Part shown: positions 24,285-35,298 of the stretch, piece after piece
Layout of the letters: each line of letters begins with the position of its first letter
Position numbering within the stretch: position 1 is the stretch's first letter
Origin: Lagopus muta
Lineage: Eukaryota; Chordata; Aves; Galliformes; Phasianidae
DNA length: 64,000 bases
Assembly: GCF_023343835.1 (NCBI RefSeq)
Contig: NC_064436.1
Coordinates: forward strand, 52,365,883-52,429,882
Direction: 5' to 3'
Translations under genes and position numbers: made by a program
The notes under the pieces: model-generated
The model's input: only the letters and a program-made list of their open reading frames with translations
Databases searched by the model: none
Told to the model about the DNA's origin: nothing

Positions 24285-25404
24285 GCAGCAGCACATCAGG
24301 TGAATCTGTTTTTAATATGGGTTAACTTATAGAGAATTCTGCTTTATTTTGCCTGCAAATATTATTTTTATGGCTGCAAACAACTTGGCTTTTTTGAAAT
24401 AAACCTTATTTCTATGAAGAGGTGTATTTTAATGAAGATGTTGATGATATAGGAGACCTGACCATCAGAAGTTTCTGCTGACCAGCAGTGTTTCCTAAAG
24501 AATTTACTACAAGGATACAAGTACTAAGAAGGAGTCTAGTGAGAAAGTTACTGAAATAAGAACAGAACTGTAGTGAATACAAAGATAGAAACTATTTGAG
24601 AGCTGCTTTACCATTGGATTTAATGTTGTCTTGCCGTATAGTATAAAAAAATGTAATAGGTCTGCACTAGTAAGAACCGGTGACTTAAGGGTTGACTCTA
24701 TCAGACTGTTAAAATCTGTGTTTTGATAAATATAATAGAAATACCTCCTAGACATGATATGCAACTATACTGTAATTCATGTATGTTTTCTTTACTTATT
24801 TGCTTTATTAAATGGCATGTCTGATGTTAGAGAGAGATCATAAAACAAGCCAACAAATGAAAACATAACAGCATTCAGACAACTTTGTGTAAATGATGAA
24901 TGCATTCCATACAATTCAAATGGTTTTACTGCTATTTTCCCCAACACTTACTTGTTATTCGGAGATAGTCATTTGTTAGGAGACTTCAAATGAAGGATTG
25001 AATTAAACTGTTTCCCTTATTTATATGAAATCATCTGTGCATGAAGTTTGAGGCATGAAGCAGCAGCAAGTTGCAAACAGTATTACTTTTTATGCACTCT
25101 CTTGAAGCTTTTTAGTAATTAAAGACTGCACGCATGCTAACAAATATGCTTATAAAAATTCTCATTATATTTATCTTCATTTTAGAGGTATGAGTGAAGC
25201 CAATTAGCCTACTTTTTGCTCTAACTAGTAGCTAAAGTTGTTGAAATGTCATGTGGTATATATTGGGGATTGCACTGAAATATAAATATTACCTAGAAGC
25301 TTTTAAGAAAATTGATTTTTCTAAAAGTTTTCCAGCAATAATTTTTTACAGATTTCAATTTCCAAGCGAGGTATGGGTGTTGGACTCCTTTCATCCTATC
25401 AAAA

Positions 25405-26035
25405 GATCACAGAATCACAGAATCACCCGGGTTGGAAGGGACCCCAAGGATCATATAGTTCCAACCCCCCTGCCTAGCAGGGCCACCAAACATACATATT
25501 CAGATCAGGTTGCCCAGGACCCCGTCCAACCTGGCCTTAAACACGTCCAAGGACGGGGCATCCACAACCTCCCTGGGCAGCCCGTTCCAGGGCCTAACCA
25601 CTCTCCTAGTAAAGAACTTCCCCCTAACATCCAACCTAAATCTTCCCTCCTTCAACTTAAAACCATTTCCCCTAGTCCTGCTGTTGTCAGCCCTTTTGAA
25701 GAGTTTACTCCCCTCCTGGGTGTAGGTTCCCTTCAGGTATTGATAGGCTGCAATGAGGTCACCCTGCAGCCTTCTCTTCTCCAGGCTGAACAAGCCCAAC
25801 TCCCTCAGCCTGTCCTCATAGGGGAGGTGCTCCAGCCCCCTGATCATCTTAGTCGCCCTCCTCTGGACCCTTTCCAAAATCTCAATGTCTTTCTTGTACT
25901 GAGGGCTCCACACCTGGACACAGTACTCCGGGTGGGGCCTCACAAGAGCCGAGTAGAGAGGGACAATCACCTCCCTGTCCCTGCTGGCCACCCCTCTCCT
26001 GATGGAGCCCAGGATCCCATTTGCCTTTCGAGCTG
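25405..26035 (-). mobile_element. CR1 LINE 3' end, best preserved copy in window
   Basis: On the minus strand the copy runs from ORF2 C terminus through the 3' UTR to the terminal repeats, seen on the plus strand as GATCACAGAATCACAGAATCACCC at 25405. The standard CR1 blocks GGGTTGGAAGGGACCCCAAGGATCAT and GTTGCCCAGGACCCCGTCCAACCTGGCC are nearly intact. It is much more GC-rich than its neighbours. It is 5'-truncated at about 26035, so it cannot retrotranspose. The preserved frame suggests the youngest CR1 here. Confidence 0.96.
25500..25991 (-). pseudogene. CR1 ORF2 C-terminal fragment, frame intact
   Basis: A continuous 163-codon frame encodes the C-terminal end of CR1 ORF2, downstream of the reverse transcriptase catalytic core. 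It includes [37 protein letters not shown] and the ending [13 protein letters not shown] before the natural stop. The whole catalytic FADD region and the endonuclease are missing because of 5' truncation. The first in-frame Met lies inside the element and is not a real start. The open frame reflects recent insertion, not selection. The antisense frame at 25251-26036 is a shadow of this element. Confidence 0.93.
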
Positions 26036-26622
26036 AAAAAAGATTGAATAAATAGATTAAATACTTTCAGGAGGAGTACAGTATGGCCCAATCACATATG
26101 TGGTCTTTTGCACGACTTAGGATTAGAAAATTCTGCTCACTTGAAAACCGATCATATTCTGAAGAACCACTGTGATTCCACTTTGATGTGATTCTATGAA
26201 CAAATGAGTTACTGAAGTTCAAAGCATGCAGTTGAAATAAGACAAAACTTAGCATGTCACAGCTAAAAGTTCTATCATACAGCCTCTGTTCATAAATGTA
26301 AAGTACCTTAAAGTATATGAATAAGCTGAGTAAGGGATGGGAACACTTTGGAGCGATGTATTGAGTCTGTAGTTACTAGATGTGGCCACAAATAAAGGTA
26401 CTGAAGAAATACTTGCTATTTATTCAATCTGTCCATAGAACAGAGTTGATAACTTGTATGTGCTATGTTACTAGTTTTACCTCTGTCACTTAGCCTGTAA
26501 TCAACAGTTATTGAGCTATAAAACACACGGATATTGATTTCTTTTAAGAATAGTATTAGTCATTATATAGCCCCCAAACGTAGCTACTTTCAATCCCTAC
26601 AAATACTTGCACCCTAGCAAAT

Positions 26623-26640
26623 AAAAAAAAAAAAAAAAAA
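26623..26640. repeat. Poly(A) tract
   Basis: 18 uninterrupted A residues without a visible retroelement body. Confidence 0.9.
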
Positions 26641-28735
26641 GCTGATGGCACTACTATATTATTATCGATCGCTTCTTTAGAATTATGTTTCCTTCAATTT
26701 TTTCTTTTAAAATTCACATCTTCAAAAGGGTGTTATTAAAGTTTCATGATGATTTTAGCTGCCCTGAATAATTTTTCTGCCCTGTACTGATCTGAAAAAC
26801 TACATTGCACTGTGCGCAGTGTATTAAGGTAAAACATTCAGACATCCTTCATCCTCATGCAGAAAGGGCAGAACTCGTTCCACCAGTTCACTCCAAGATT
26901 TGATTGTACAAGTGAAAATACACATTTCTTATATCTGTGAAAGAGTTTAGGGGGAATCTGCTAATCAGTGCAAAAATCAGGATCCACAGCATCACATTAA
27001 GTGAAATTATACGTACTCACATTAAAGTGAAGTTTGGTCTGTGAAAATTAGTTGGTTGAAAATATTCAAATCAGCTTATAGCTGAACAAGAGTAAGAAAA
27101 TAAATTTCATTATGTTAGTTCACAATGATCTATGATTTTTTTCTCTGTTAGTATACTCTCTTTTTCTAATACACTATACTTTTCACATGCACATACTGGT
27201 TTTCTTATCCCAAGATATAGAAGATATCTTTTGTGAAGCACTACTTTGTTGCATGTATACTTAACCAGAAACACAATTCTTATATGATACATGCTAACAT
27301 TGTATCACATATGCTGGCACAGAATAGTTTGTTTTCTAAGGGGATTTCTATATTCCTCTGTAAAGTAGAACCTATTCTGTTGATCAACTTTGGATGACCA
27401 AATATACCAGATTTATGTATATAAACAGTATAATCCAGTATGAATTTCTAGATCTTCATCACTACTAGGGACAGCTTAGAATCATACAGTTTTTGTTTAT
27501 TCTAACTGCAAATTCACACTTCCAAAGTGTCCTAATGATGTGCACAATGTTCTTTAATTTTTTATTATGTAAGAGAAAAATTGAAAAGTTCAGAGGCTGA
27601 ACAGTTTTTCACCTTTCAATTAAAGGAATCCTGTAATTAAGAAGTTCCTTCTGGATAGTGGGATTTCCACCGTTCATTTGAAAGACAGGAAAAAGGAGGG
27701 AAAAAAAAGGTTTATATATATATGTAGGGGCAGAATAGGGAGATAATAAACTGAAACCATTACACACATGATTTTTCTTCTTGAGTAGTCGAGGGGTTTC
27801 AGAGAAAGAGATTAAATGGTGGCTACATCTTAAGAAGCATAACCGCCATAAGTGGTGAAATTTCTCACCCAAAATATTAAATTTTATTTTCTTTGTCTAA
27901 ACATACAGATATTTCCAAGATTTTTCTGAAAGAACAATAAGATATCCAAAATATTCCTTTTTTTTATTGAACACTTACAGAAGAAAATAATTTAACCTGG
28001 AATAAAAATGAAGAATGAGATATATTCCAAAACTTCATTCATAATTCCAGGCTTGAAGCCAGAATTAAAACTGTATTACAAAGAATAAGTTATGATAATG
28101 ACTAAGCTAGGGAGATGAACTTAAAAATAATGTTATATCTGAATAACGTCTTTTAGATGTGTACGTATATATGTATTTATTTAAAAGTAGCTTTCTCTTT
28201 CATGGTGTAAATAGAGGTTGAGTTTTGCTTTTTTTAAAAAATGTTGAAGGCTTTTTTTGATACTAACTTCACTACGCTTTACATCCATTTCCATGTGTGC
28301 CTTATAGTAAAAGAAGGGTTTTAGCTGAGGCTGTTTCTGTTGCAAGGCTTTTCTGCAGCAGAAATATATCTTCACTTCTAGGCATGGGTTTCACAAAGAT
28401 GTTCCAAGTTCCACAAATATTTTTTACTTAAAAATATTTCATATAAATATTTCCATGCATAATGTAAAATATTATTTAATGTACTTTTTCTTCAGTCTGT
28501 CCTGAGTTTTATCTTAGAATGTCTTTAGTCCTGAGACTCTCACTTATGATGTCTTAGTTAGATATGTGGTGTAACTAAGCTGTGCCAAATTTATATTCAG
28601 CAAGAGAATTCTGCAAAAGTCTATACTATAAATGGAGTTGAGTGCTGTACCTCTGGAGAAATGATTATAATTTGTACTGTGCTTAGATAAAAATTTTCTC
28701 TTTGTGGTGAGTAGTGTAACTATATTTGATTGATT

Positions 28736-28755
28736 AAAAAAAAAAAAAAAAAAAA
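28736..28755. repeat. Poly(A) tract
   Basis: 20 uninterrupted A residues without a visible retroelement body. Confidence 0.9.
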
Positions 28756-29955
28756 TTAACAACAGCAAAAATCCTTTCTAACAAGAAGGACTGCAATTTT
28801 CTGAATCACAAAATAAGAATTTCCTAAGTATTTGGTAGGTATCATTAATTTCCCGACTTCACATTTTAATAAAACTTATCTTACTGATTTTATTATATTG
28901 ATTTAAAATTTAATTAATTTAGAATTAATCAGAATACACATACTTCAAATAAATAAAATCCATAGAAAAATATGTACATAAACCAACACAAGACTAGGAA
29001 GTGCAGTTTTCAGTAATCACACGTTTAGAGCTATTTAAACCCCCTATCCTCTTGAGCTTTGGATAATAGGTCTTGAGGAAGAGCGAGGTCCTGGCTACAG
29101 CCAGATAAAGAAAATTCATATTAGAATACCAAACTGCCATAAAAAGCTTACTACGAAAAGTTGCCAATAACACTGCTGCTATAGAAAAGTCAGTGAAGAG
29201 AATACTTTGAAGGACATAAATAAAAGAGTGAAGCAAAGCAAAGCAAACATTTCTTAAGCTGAAGAAAATCCTAACAAAGCAGGATAAAGGATTTTAAAAT
29301 GAAAAATTATATTCAAATGGCCTTCTTGAATTAAGAAAGCCAAGCTTGGAAGAATAAAGTTCAGTGCTATGTAAACATTTGTTAGGAAATGGTACTACAA
29401 CAAAAAACTCTTGTTTTTTAGAAAAAAAATGAGATGGGAAATGAACTCTTTATGACAACTCTTTATGATAAAAGACGTATCTAAAACCATAAGGTATGGA
29501 TGTAACATGCTTTTCAGATACATGGATAAAAAAGAAAGTTTATTCAACAATTTTGGAAAACTATGAGTCTAATACAGTCAGATGATTAGTGTAGGTTGCA
29601 ACAAAGCAAATTTAAATATTATTTGTGGATTTATGTCTTGCTTTTAATAGAAGTAGACATTGAGTACATATGATGTCTCATAAGCGTAAATCAAATTCCT
29701 TCCTTTGTGATTTCACCATGTCTCCCTTCTTGACTGGCTAGCGCAGCCTTCTCCCTACTAACACAGACACACCCAGCTACAGAATACGTCCCCATTTAAG
29801 AGCTCTCTTCCTAACTCACTGAGTCACTGAGAAGTCTGTTTCAGCTGATCAGTTCTTAAAGAAATCGTACTTTTTTCATTTTTCATTACATTATCTGTTT
29901 TAGTGTACTTTATCTTCTTAATTAGGTAAATAATTAACTAATGTAAGGAAGATAA

Positions 29956-30502
29956 GGAGATTGAGTACACCCTCAGGAAGTTTGCATCTTACACCAAGGC
30001 AGTGTCAATCTGCCTTGGGTAGGAAGGCCCTACTGAGGGATCTAGACAGGCTGGATCACTGCTGAGGCAAAGGGGTTTTCAACAAGACCAAGTACCAGAT
30101 CTTTCACTTTGGCCACAAGAAACACAGGCAATGCTGTGGGCTTGGGGCAGAGTGGCTAGAAGACCGTTTAGAAGAAATGGACTTGCGGTTGTTGATTGAC
30201 GCTCAGTTGTACATGAGCCAGCACTGTGCCCAGGAGACCAAGGCCAATGGCATCCCAGCTTGTACCAGAAATAGTAGTGCCAGCAGGAGCAGAGAAGTGA
30301 TCATTCCTCTGTACTCAGCACTTGTGAGGCTGCATCTTGAATACTGTGTTCATTTTTGGGTCCGTCGATACAAGAAAGATGTTGAGGCCATGGAATACAT
30401 CCAGGGAAGTGCAATGAAGCTGGTGAGGGGTCTGGGGCACAAGTCTTATCAGGAGTGGCAGAGGGAAATGGGATTTCTTAGTCTGGAGAAGAGGATGCTT
30501 GG
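29956..30502 (+). mobile_element. CR1 LINE ORF2 fragment (reverse transcriptase C-terminal part)
   Basis: Decayed CR1 ORF2. The start, GAGATTGAGTACACCCTCAGGAAGTTTGC, lies just before the position of the catalytic motif. Positions 30177-30500 encode [41 protein letters not shown] and [10 protein letters not shown], in the same order as 25500-25991. The 3' UTR and ATTCTATG tail are missing, so the right side was lost or deleted after insertion. Frameshifts break the frame upstream of 30177. Confidence 0.92.
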
Positions 30503-30983
30503 GGCGGTTTGTGCTTTATTTTGCCTGTTATTCTTTACAAATTAAATAAAATTCTTATATAAATTAAATTCAGTACTTCTCTCTTTTTAACTGTTACTGA
30601 AATGAAAATTGCTACAGAACCTGTCCAAACCAGATGATATAGAATCTTCATCCTGTAACTAGGCATGAATGAAGCTCAGAAGGCTTTGAGTTTTAGATAA
30701 TCTTCCCAAAGTTAAAATGCTTAGCACAAGTTTGTGGTTTTTTTTTTTTAAGCTATCTGAATGAAGTGATGCTTTTACAAGCAACATTCAACTTCAGATT
30801 CTTCATGTGCACTGAGTATTTACTTTTTAATATCCTGAAACCTGATGTAAAATAAGCAATTATAAACAGGTATGTGAGGATTCAAAGAACTAGAAGGAAA
30901 TCCAGTAGGTTAACAGTTCCCATGTGCTTCTGTCATTTCCCTACTTAATATTTGATCTTTTTTTTTTCCATTTTGAGAGTAGG

Positions 30984-31036
30984 AAAAAAAAGACAAAAAA
31001 CCCAACCAACCAAACAAACCAAAAACCCACAACAAC
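30984..31036. repeat. A-rich / AACC low-complexity tract
   Basis: A residues with repeated CCAA and CAAA units such as CCAACCAACCAAACAAACC. Confidence 0.85.
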
Positions 31037-31293
31037 CTTGCACTTATATACGATTTCTTCTCTTTATTTTATCTTCCAGAAATTCTAATGATATGTGACC
31101 ACAAGTAGACATGTAAATTTTTTATCATGTAGAAGCTTGCATCATCACTTAATGTATCCAACCATTTTAATCTATATATATCAGGCATGTTACTGCAAAC
31201 ACAACATTGAAGACGTTACTTTTAACATAAGGAGAAAGAAGATAGGGCTCAGCATTTGCTATTTCATCTTATCTAATATTTCTTTTGCCAGAA

Positions 31294-31317
31294 AGCAAAA
31301 ACAAAAACAAAAACAAA
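31294..31317. repeat. (CAAAAA)n microsatellite
   Basis: About four ACAAAA units. Confidence 0.85.
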
Positions 31318-31386
31318 CTTAGGAGCTTAAATAAACCTTGATACAGACCTTTCTAACTTAATCTGATTGTTTACTCCTTGTCTTCC

Positions 31387-31403
31387 TTTTTTTTTTTTTT
31401 TTT
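31387..31403. repeat. Poly(T) tract
   Basis: 17 T residues. Confidence 0.9.
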
Positions 31404-31741
31404 CTTGGACCAGTCAGAATTTATTTCAGCTTCTCATTAGTTTATGTATCTTATAAATATAAGAATAGTGTCTCAATGTCTGTAATAATAAGGTATCTAG
31501 TTATCATAAAATTCAGACACTTTGGATATATCTAATTTGTAGACATCAGCACTGCGGCATGAGAACTATGTTTATTAAGTACCTTTAAGCATCTTAGTTA
31601 TTTCTTGTCTAATAGTAGTTCATCAGCTTGTACTGCAGCATTCTGACATTTGAAATTCTTTCTTTAGTCGTAGCAGGAGATTCAGTGTTTTACATTTTAT
31701 TTCTTGAAAGTTACAGACTAGCAAAGTGTAGCAAAGTGAAC

Positions 31742-31758
31742 TTTTTTTTTTTTTTTTT
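31742..31758. repeat. Poly(T) tract
   Basis: 17 T residues. Confidence 0.9.
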
Positions 31759-33568
31759 CCTTCTCATTTTCTTTTCTAGCAAGAAAACTTTTATCAGGAT
31801 TGTTTACTGATGATTAAAGAAAATCTAGGTGGACTTGGTCAAAGATGGAAGTGATTGTAAAAGTGCATGTCTTTCTAAAAATGTAAATAATTGTTTTTCA
31901 TTTCCCCTTGAAAATTTCTAAGTTATTTTGTTTCTGATCTTGGCTTTAAGTGACAAAAACTAAGACAGTAGAAGAGCTTGAAAATCAGGTATTTTTGACA
32001 GTATTTTGTCTATGTTATGACTTTCTTTTAATATACTTTGTAGAAGAAGATAAGAAACTGATGTACATAATGCTTCAAAATAATCTTCAATTCAATGAAA
32101 CTTTTTTACCTTTGTCTTATATCCTGGGATGAAAGAATACCTTCCTGCTTACTGTATGCTTTGTCTACTGTTCAAAGTCATAACTTTCTAGTAAGATTAC
32201 AAGACTTTGTCTGCCATGTATATAGAAGTATTATTTTTTTGCCCTGTGATATTGTAAATATATTTAATAAGTTTAACTTCAAATACGTATTTCTAATTTC
32301 ATTTGGCAATATGCTCCTAAACTGTTGCAGAGTATTTAACAGTGTACTTTGTTTGGTATGTTTTTAAAAGTCCTATATCTTCTATTGCTGAATAGTATTC
32401 TTTATTCTGTATTTTATCTATATACTTAATAAAAATAGAATAAGCATTGGATCTCTTTTAAGTTTTCATTTTTGTCCTTGCTAAACCCTGAAACTTGTAA
32501 ATATTGATTCTAATAAATATGAAGTATATAGTGACTGCATCGTAATTCACTATCTTAAATTTTTTCATCAGTGTTCTCAAAGAAAATTTGCAGATTTACG
32601 AAACAAAATATGTTCCTGACAGTAGACTTTGGCATATGAACTGTATGTGTGTCAATCACGACAAACAAGACTATGTCCTAGAAATCTTCTCAATTCCTTC
32701 TGTATCCAATGTCACTCAGATTTCTGCTCAGAGAAAAATAAAAGATAATTTTAAAAAAGGAAACAAAATAAACATTTTCATCCCTTAATAGGTAACTTCT
32801 CAGCAGCACAAGCATTACTAATCTTTTATTTGTGCATGATCCACTTCTGACCCTCCACCCGTTTACTCAGCAGCACTCTGGGCTTTTTAATTTACTCCTC
32901 TGAAGATCTCATTGTGGAGTAGATTGAGGTAAGTAAGGAGACAGTAAATAATCAATTTTAATATTTTGTTTTATAATTTAGGTATGTCCCAAAGAAATGC
33001 TGTTCTTCCCCAAAAAAAGGCTGATAAAAGCCATTTTATGTTTTATATCTGTTTACTTAAGCAATTATGCCACTTAATAGGCATTTATTCAGATATGTAA
33101 CTTTTGAATGTCTATTATGTTTGCAAATAAAGAATGAAGATCTTTATTATTATCTAAAGAATTGGTCTACATTTACTCGTTACTTTTGTCACCATTATTA
33201 AAAAGGAAATTGGAATTCAGTTATAAATAAGCAAAACAAGATTTTAATTAATAAAATATCTCCATGAATTAGGAAAATGTTTATCTTTTTTTTTTCAGTG
33301 ATAACTACTTGCTTTATAATAAAATGAGCACGTGTGGTAGTGAATTCATTGAAATATTTCTTGTTTTCCAGCCTTTTGGATCTCTTTTTATAACATTTTC
33401 TTAACAATTATGTACTCAAAAATTCTTTCTTGATCTCAGAAGTCGTTTGACTTTGAATGGACTAAACACTGACTGGCCTTAACTGCATAAAGTTAAAGAA
33501 ATGTTTTCTCTTATAAGAAATAAAGTAATTTAGAATATTCAACTTCTTTTTGTCTACTTTAATGCAGA

Positions 33569-34061
33569 GGGATGCTCTGAAAGTAAAGCCTCCTAATTTT
33601 TTATGTTGTCCCATGATGTTAGAAGCAGATGTTGATGGTATGGCAATAGAAGTTGAACCTTTCCACCAATACTCAGTTACATTTTGTAATGATGTGTGAC
33701 AGATGGCAGCAGAGAGGTAGTCTGATAAAATGGCATCTGATATGGCAGTGTGTGTGATGCAAAAGTGTGTTGCTTTTTTCATGCTCCCATCGACATTCAT
33801 CAATGCTTGCTGAACATGTATGCAGACCAAACAGAGGATGTGAGCACAGTAAGATAGTGTTTAAGCAGTGGCAATAGTGACAGTGGGTTACTTCTGCTTG
33901 TGCAGATTTGTATGAGCACAGCATGCATGCTTTTGTTTATTGTTGGTAAAAATGCATAGCTATCACTGAGAATTTGCTCTTTCAAATAGTGCAGTTGTGC
34001 TCTTTGTATCTGTTGTAGTGTTCATGGAAATAAATAGGAGGCCTTACTTCCAGAGCAAACT
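33569..34061 (+). mobile_element. Mariner-type DNA transposon relic, copy 3 (both ends present)
   Basis: The most complete copy structurally. The left end GATGCTCTGAAAGTAAAGCCTCCTA and right end TAGGAGGCCTTACTTCCAGAGCAAAC are inverted repeats of each other with few mismatches. The interior shares CTGATAAAATGGCATCTGATATGG, CATTCATCAATGCTTGCTGAA, GATGTGAGCACAGTAAG and GAGAATTTGCTCTTTCAAATAG with other copies. At about 493 bp it is an internally deleted, non-autonomous derivative; no transposase catalytic domain is present. The length between terminal repeats suggests a MITE-like mobile form rather than random decay. Confidence 0.8.
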
Positions 34062-34930
34062 ATATAATAGACATCTGAAGAAAACACAGTTCATATTCAT
34101 TAACAACAAAGCATATCTACTTAAGGCATATCTTTTGCCAGATAATGACACCTGTTTTGGAACACATTACTTTTTATTATCTATCAATAAGATAGGTTTA
34201 TTGTACATGAAAAACAGCCAGACACTGTCTGGAATTTAAGTAATACCAGGAAATCCTTAAAAGCTGCACCTGATCTTTCATACATTTTTAAATACCGGAA
34301 TATGTTTATGTCTGGGTCTTTATCTTTCATTCACTTCAGTAGATTACATGGTGTCTGACCATATAGAAGCCTGTTATAATGAAAAATCAATATTTTTCAT
34401 TTCAGCTAGTGGCTGTAACTCAATCAATTAGCAAAGTAATATTATTCTAATTTAGTCAAGAAAAACAGAAAAGTTCCTCAATTTAATCATGTAAGCATAA
34501 TATTTTGCACTGCTTTCCTATAATTGATTTATTCCCCATCTTTATTCTTCTCAGAAGACCTATTTTTTTCAACAGTTCTTCTAGGAACCCCCTTGAGATA
34601 CATCAGATCTTTTAGTAGCTTACTAGCTGACAACCAGCCTGATGAGTTGAAGATATGATCCCCAATCAGCAGAAAGCTCAATGATTTATTGCTTTTGATT
34701 TGTCAAAGATTCTCATCTGTCTTCAAAGACCTGGAAAGCCAGTCAAAGTCTTCCAGGAAGTAATAGACTTTTGAAAGCTTCAGTAGCTCCTAGTCAAGAG
34801 CATACCAACTGATCACTGAACCACAAGTTCATAAGATCATGTGAGATACTTTAACTGATCTGTATGGCATGTTTATCATGCTGGAGATAAGGAATACGTG
34901 CTCATTTTACCTGAGAATTGTTAAGTAATA
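34062..34930. other. Spacer between inverted mariner copies
   Basis: No recognisable gene or repeat. Moderately complex AT-rich sequence. Confidence 0.5.
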
Positions 34931-35298
34931 TGCTCATACAAATCTGCATGGCTGCTGTCTTTTATGTCACCACCACAACTGGTGAAACGCACCAACCCCT
35001 GCCTCACTGTGCTCATATCCTCTCTTTGGTCTCCATAAATTTTCAGCAAGTGTCGGTGAACATCAACAGGTGCAACTTTTTCTGCACAAAGGAATTCAGT
35101 TACACACCTTTGCTTCACATGTGCTTTTATGTCAGATACCATTTTGTCAGACTGCCATCTGTTGCACATAATTACAAAATATAATGGAATATTGGTGAGA
35201 ACATTCAGCCTCTATTACCATCTCACCAGCATCCACTTCTGGCAATAGGGGCCAACATAATAAGATAAGAGGCACTACTTTTGGAGCATCCCTTGTAC
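34931..35298 (-). mobile_element. Mariner-type DNA transposon relic, copy 4, with transposase N-terminal remnant
   Basis: The minus-strand frame over 34921-35169 reads like the N-terminal DNA-binding part of a mariner transposase: KMVSDIKAHVKQRCVTEFL, then VDVHRHLLKIYGDQ and MSTVRQGLVRF, the helix-turn-helix area. The DDD/DDE catalytic domain is absent. The 5' terminal end is present at the right, as GAGGCACTACTTTTGGAGCATCCC. The 3' terminal repeat is lost at the left. This is the clearest evidence that the family is mariner-like. Confidence 0.8.

Larger units (their letters stand above)
20579..25404. other. Long AT-rich stretch, no gene seen
   Basis: Nearly 5 kb without recognised genes or interspersed repeats. 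It contains a perfect hairpin at 21881-21906, an A run at about 22467-22482, a 17-bp tandem repeat at 23747-23793 and a pair of octamer motifs at 24253-24284. Confidence 0.5.
26036..29955. other. AT-rich DNA, no gene seen
   Basis: Almost 4 kb without recognised repeats except A runs at 26623-26640 and 28736-28755. Several minus-strand frames (27609-27872, 28181-28375, 28994-29236) lack domains, splice context or unusual composition. Confidence 0.5.
30503..33568. other. AT-rich DNA with low-complexity tracts
   Basis: No gene was identified. It contains a polyA/CCAA-rich tract (30984-31036), (ACAAAA)n (31294-31317) and T runs (31387-31403, 31742-31758). A donor-like GAG|GTAAGTAAGG at 32929 has an acceptor-like TTTACTCAG at 32862-32870, but all frames between them contain stops. 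Confidence 0.5.

Noticed and set aside
25251..26036. Plus-strand 261-codon open frame
   Set aside because: Most of it is antisense to a clear minus-strand CR1 3' end. The proline-rich translation is the shadow of CR1, not a gene.
32871..32928. Exon-like segment with GAG|GTAAGTAAGG donor
   Set aside because: All three frames contain stops and the acceptor is weak. At best a non-coding exon, not supported.
34918..35184. Plus-strand 88-codon frame
   Set aside because: It is antisense to the mariner transposase remnant at 34921-35169.
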